Source: Deltaproteobacteria bacterium (GTDB taxonomy: Bacteria; Myxococcota_A; JAADFL01). Taken from it: a stretch of DNA of 8,170 nucleotides. The stretch covers positions 1 through 8,170 of the forward strand of contig JAADFL010000094.1 of the NCBI GenBank assembly GCA_013152945.1, given 5' to 3'. Position numbers and translations under genes: made by a program. Position 1 is the stretch's first letter, and the number at the start of each line of letters is the position of its first letter. This document shows, piece after piece, positions 8,020-8,170 of this stretch. The notes under the pieces were generated by a model. The model saw nothing but the letters and a program-made list of their open reading frames with translations. It ran no database searches and was not told the DNA's origin.

Positions 8020-8107
8020 CTCGACTCTCGACCCTCGACCCTCGACCCCTCGACCCTCGACCCCTCGACCCTCGACCCTCGACCCTCGACCCTCGACCCT
8101 CGCGACC
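8020..8107. repeat. Heptanucleotide tandem array (CTCGACC)n
   Basis: A degenerate first unit CTCGACT (8020-8026) is followed by ten perfect CTCGACC units up to 8098 and a broken final unit (8099-8107). One extra C interrupts the phase after the units ending at 8047 and 8062. The array starts 11 bases after the ppiD-like stop codon and is non-coding. Read on the minus strand it contains ten runs of at least three G separated by TCGA, which fits the canonical G-quadruplex pattern. Such short-unit arrays grow and shrink by replication slippage. Its copy number and its wider occurrence in the genome cannot be judged from here. Confidence 0.93.
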
Positions 8108-8170
8108 TCCCCACCCAGGTTGATTTTCAATGTGCCTAAAATATGCTGTTATTTCATGAAGTATGGGCGG
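8108..8170. other. Window end, no assignable feature
   Basis: The final 63 bases are A/T-richer than the repeat. They contain an ATG at 8156 (reading MKYGR) with no visible ribosome site. I cannot say whether a gene begins here. Confidence 0.3.

Noticed and set aside
8020-8107. CRISPR array
   Set aside because: The units are 7 bases with no spacers, so it is a simple tandem repeat.
8103-8127. Possible terminator after the heptamer array (6-bp stem 8103-8108/8117-8122, then ATTTT)
   Set aside because: The stem includes a G-T pair, the loop is eight bases and the T-run is short, which is too weak to call.

Overview
The window looks like ordinary chromosomal core DNA from a Gram-negative bacterium, most plausibly a deltaproteobacterium in the broad sense (Desulfobacterota). 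The reasons are an omega subunit beginning MARVTVEDC, a complete mreB-mreC-mreD-mrdA-rodA rod-shape cluster, and a membrane-anchored PpiD-like periplasmic folding factor, which implies an outer membrane. The lineage is an inference from protein style, not from a database comparison.

Layout. Positions 1-261 hold a compact three-hairpin element (16-113) whose ends are a near-perfect 19-bp inverted repeat, then a candidate promoter and a good Shine-Dalgarno for rpoZ (262-528, +). Positions 529-751 carry no credible gene, only small stem-loops. Five genes then run on the minus strand, read from right to left: mreB (6253-5219), mreC (5174-4347), mreD (4350-3751), mrdA/PBP2 (3751-1850) and rodA (1849-752). 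Junctions after mreC are tight: a 4-nt overlap, a 1-nt overlap, then direct abutment. This indicates one translationally coupled operon. A 195-bp region (6254-6448) separates mreB from the divergent ppiD-like gene (6449-8008, +). A heptanucleotide tandem array (8020-8107) follows that gene. The last 60 bases hold nothing I can assign.

How the genes work together. MreB filaments, MreC and MreD position and activate the elongation synthase. In that synthase RodA polymerises glycan strands from lipid II and PBP2 crosslinks them. The PpiD-like protein belongs to envelope protein folding and RpoZ to RNA polymerase assembly. Neither is part of the rod complex.

I see no phage, CRISPR, toxin-antitoxin or otherwise novel multi-gene system. 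The points worth a second look are details: loss of both conserved parvulin histidines in the PpiD-like protein, a Cys3His cluster in PBP2, the in-frame single-stop junction between mrdA and rodA, consistent use of weak start codons in the operon, the paired inverted hairpins before rpoZ, and the G-quadruplex-capable heptamer array.
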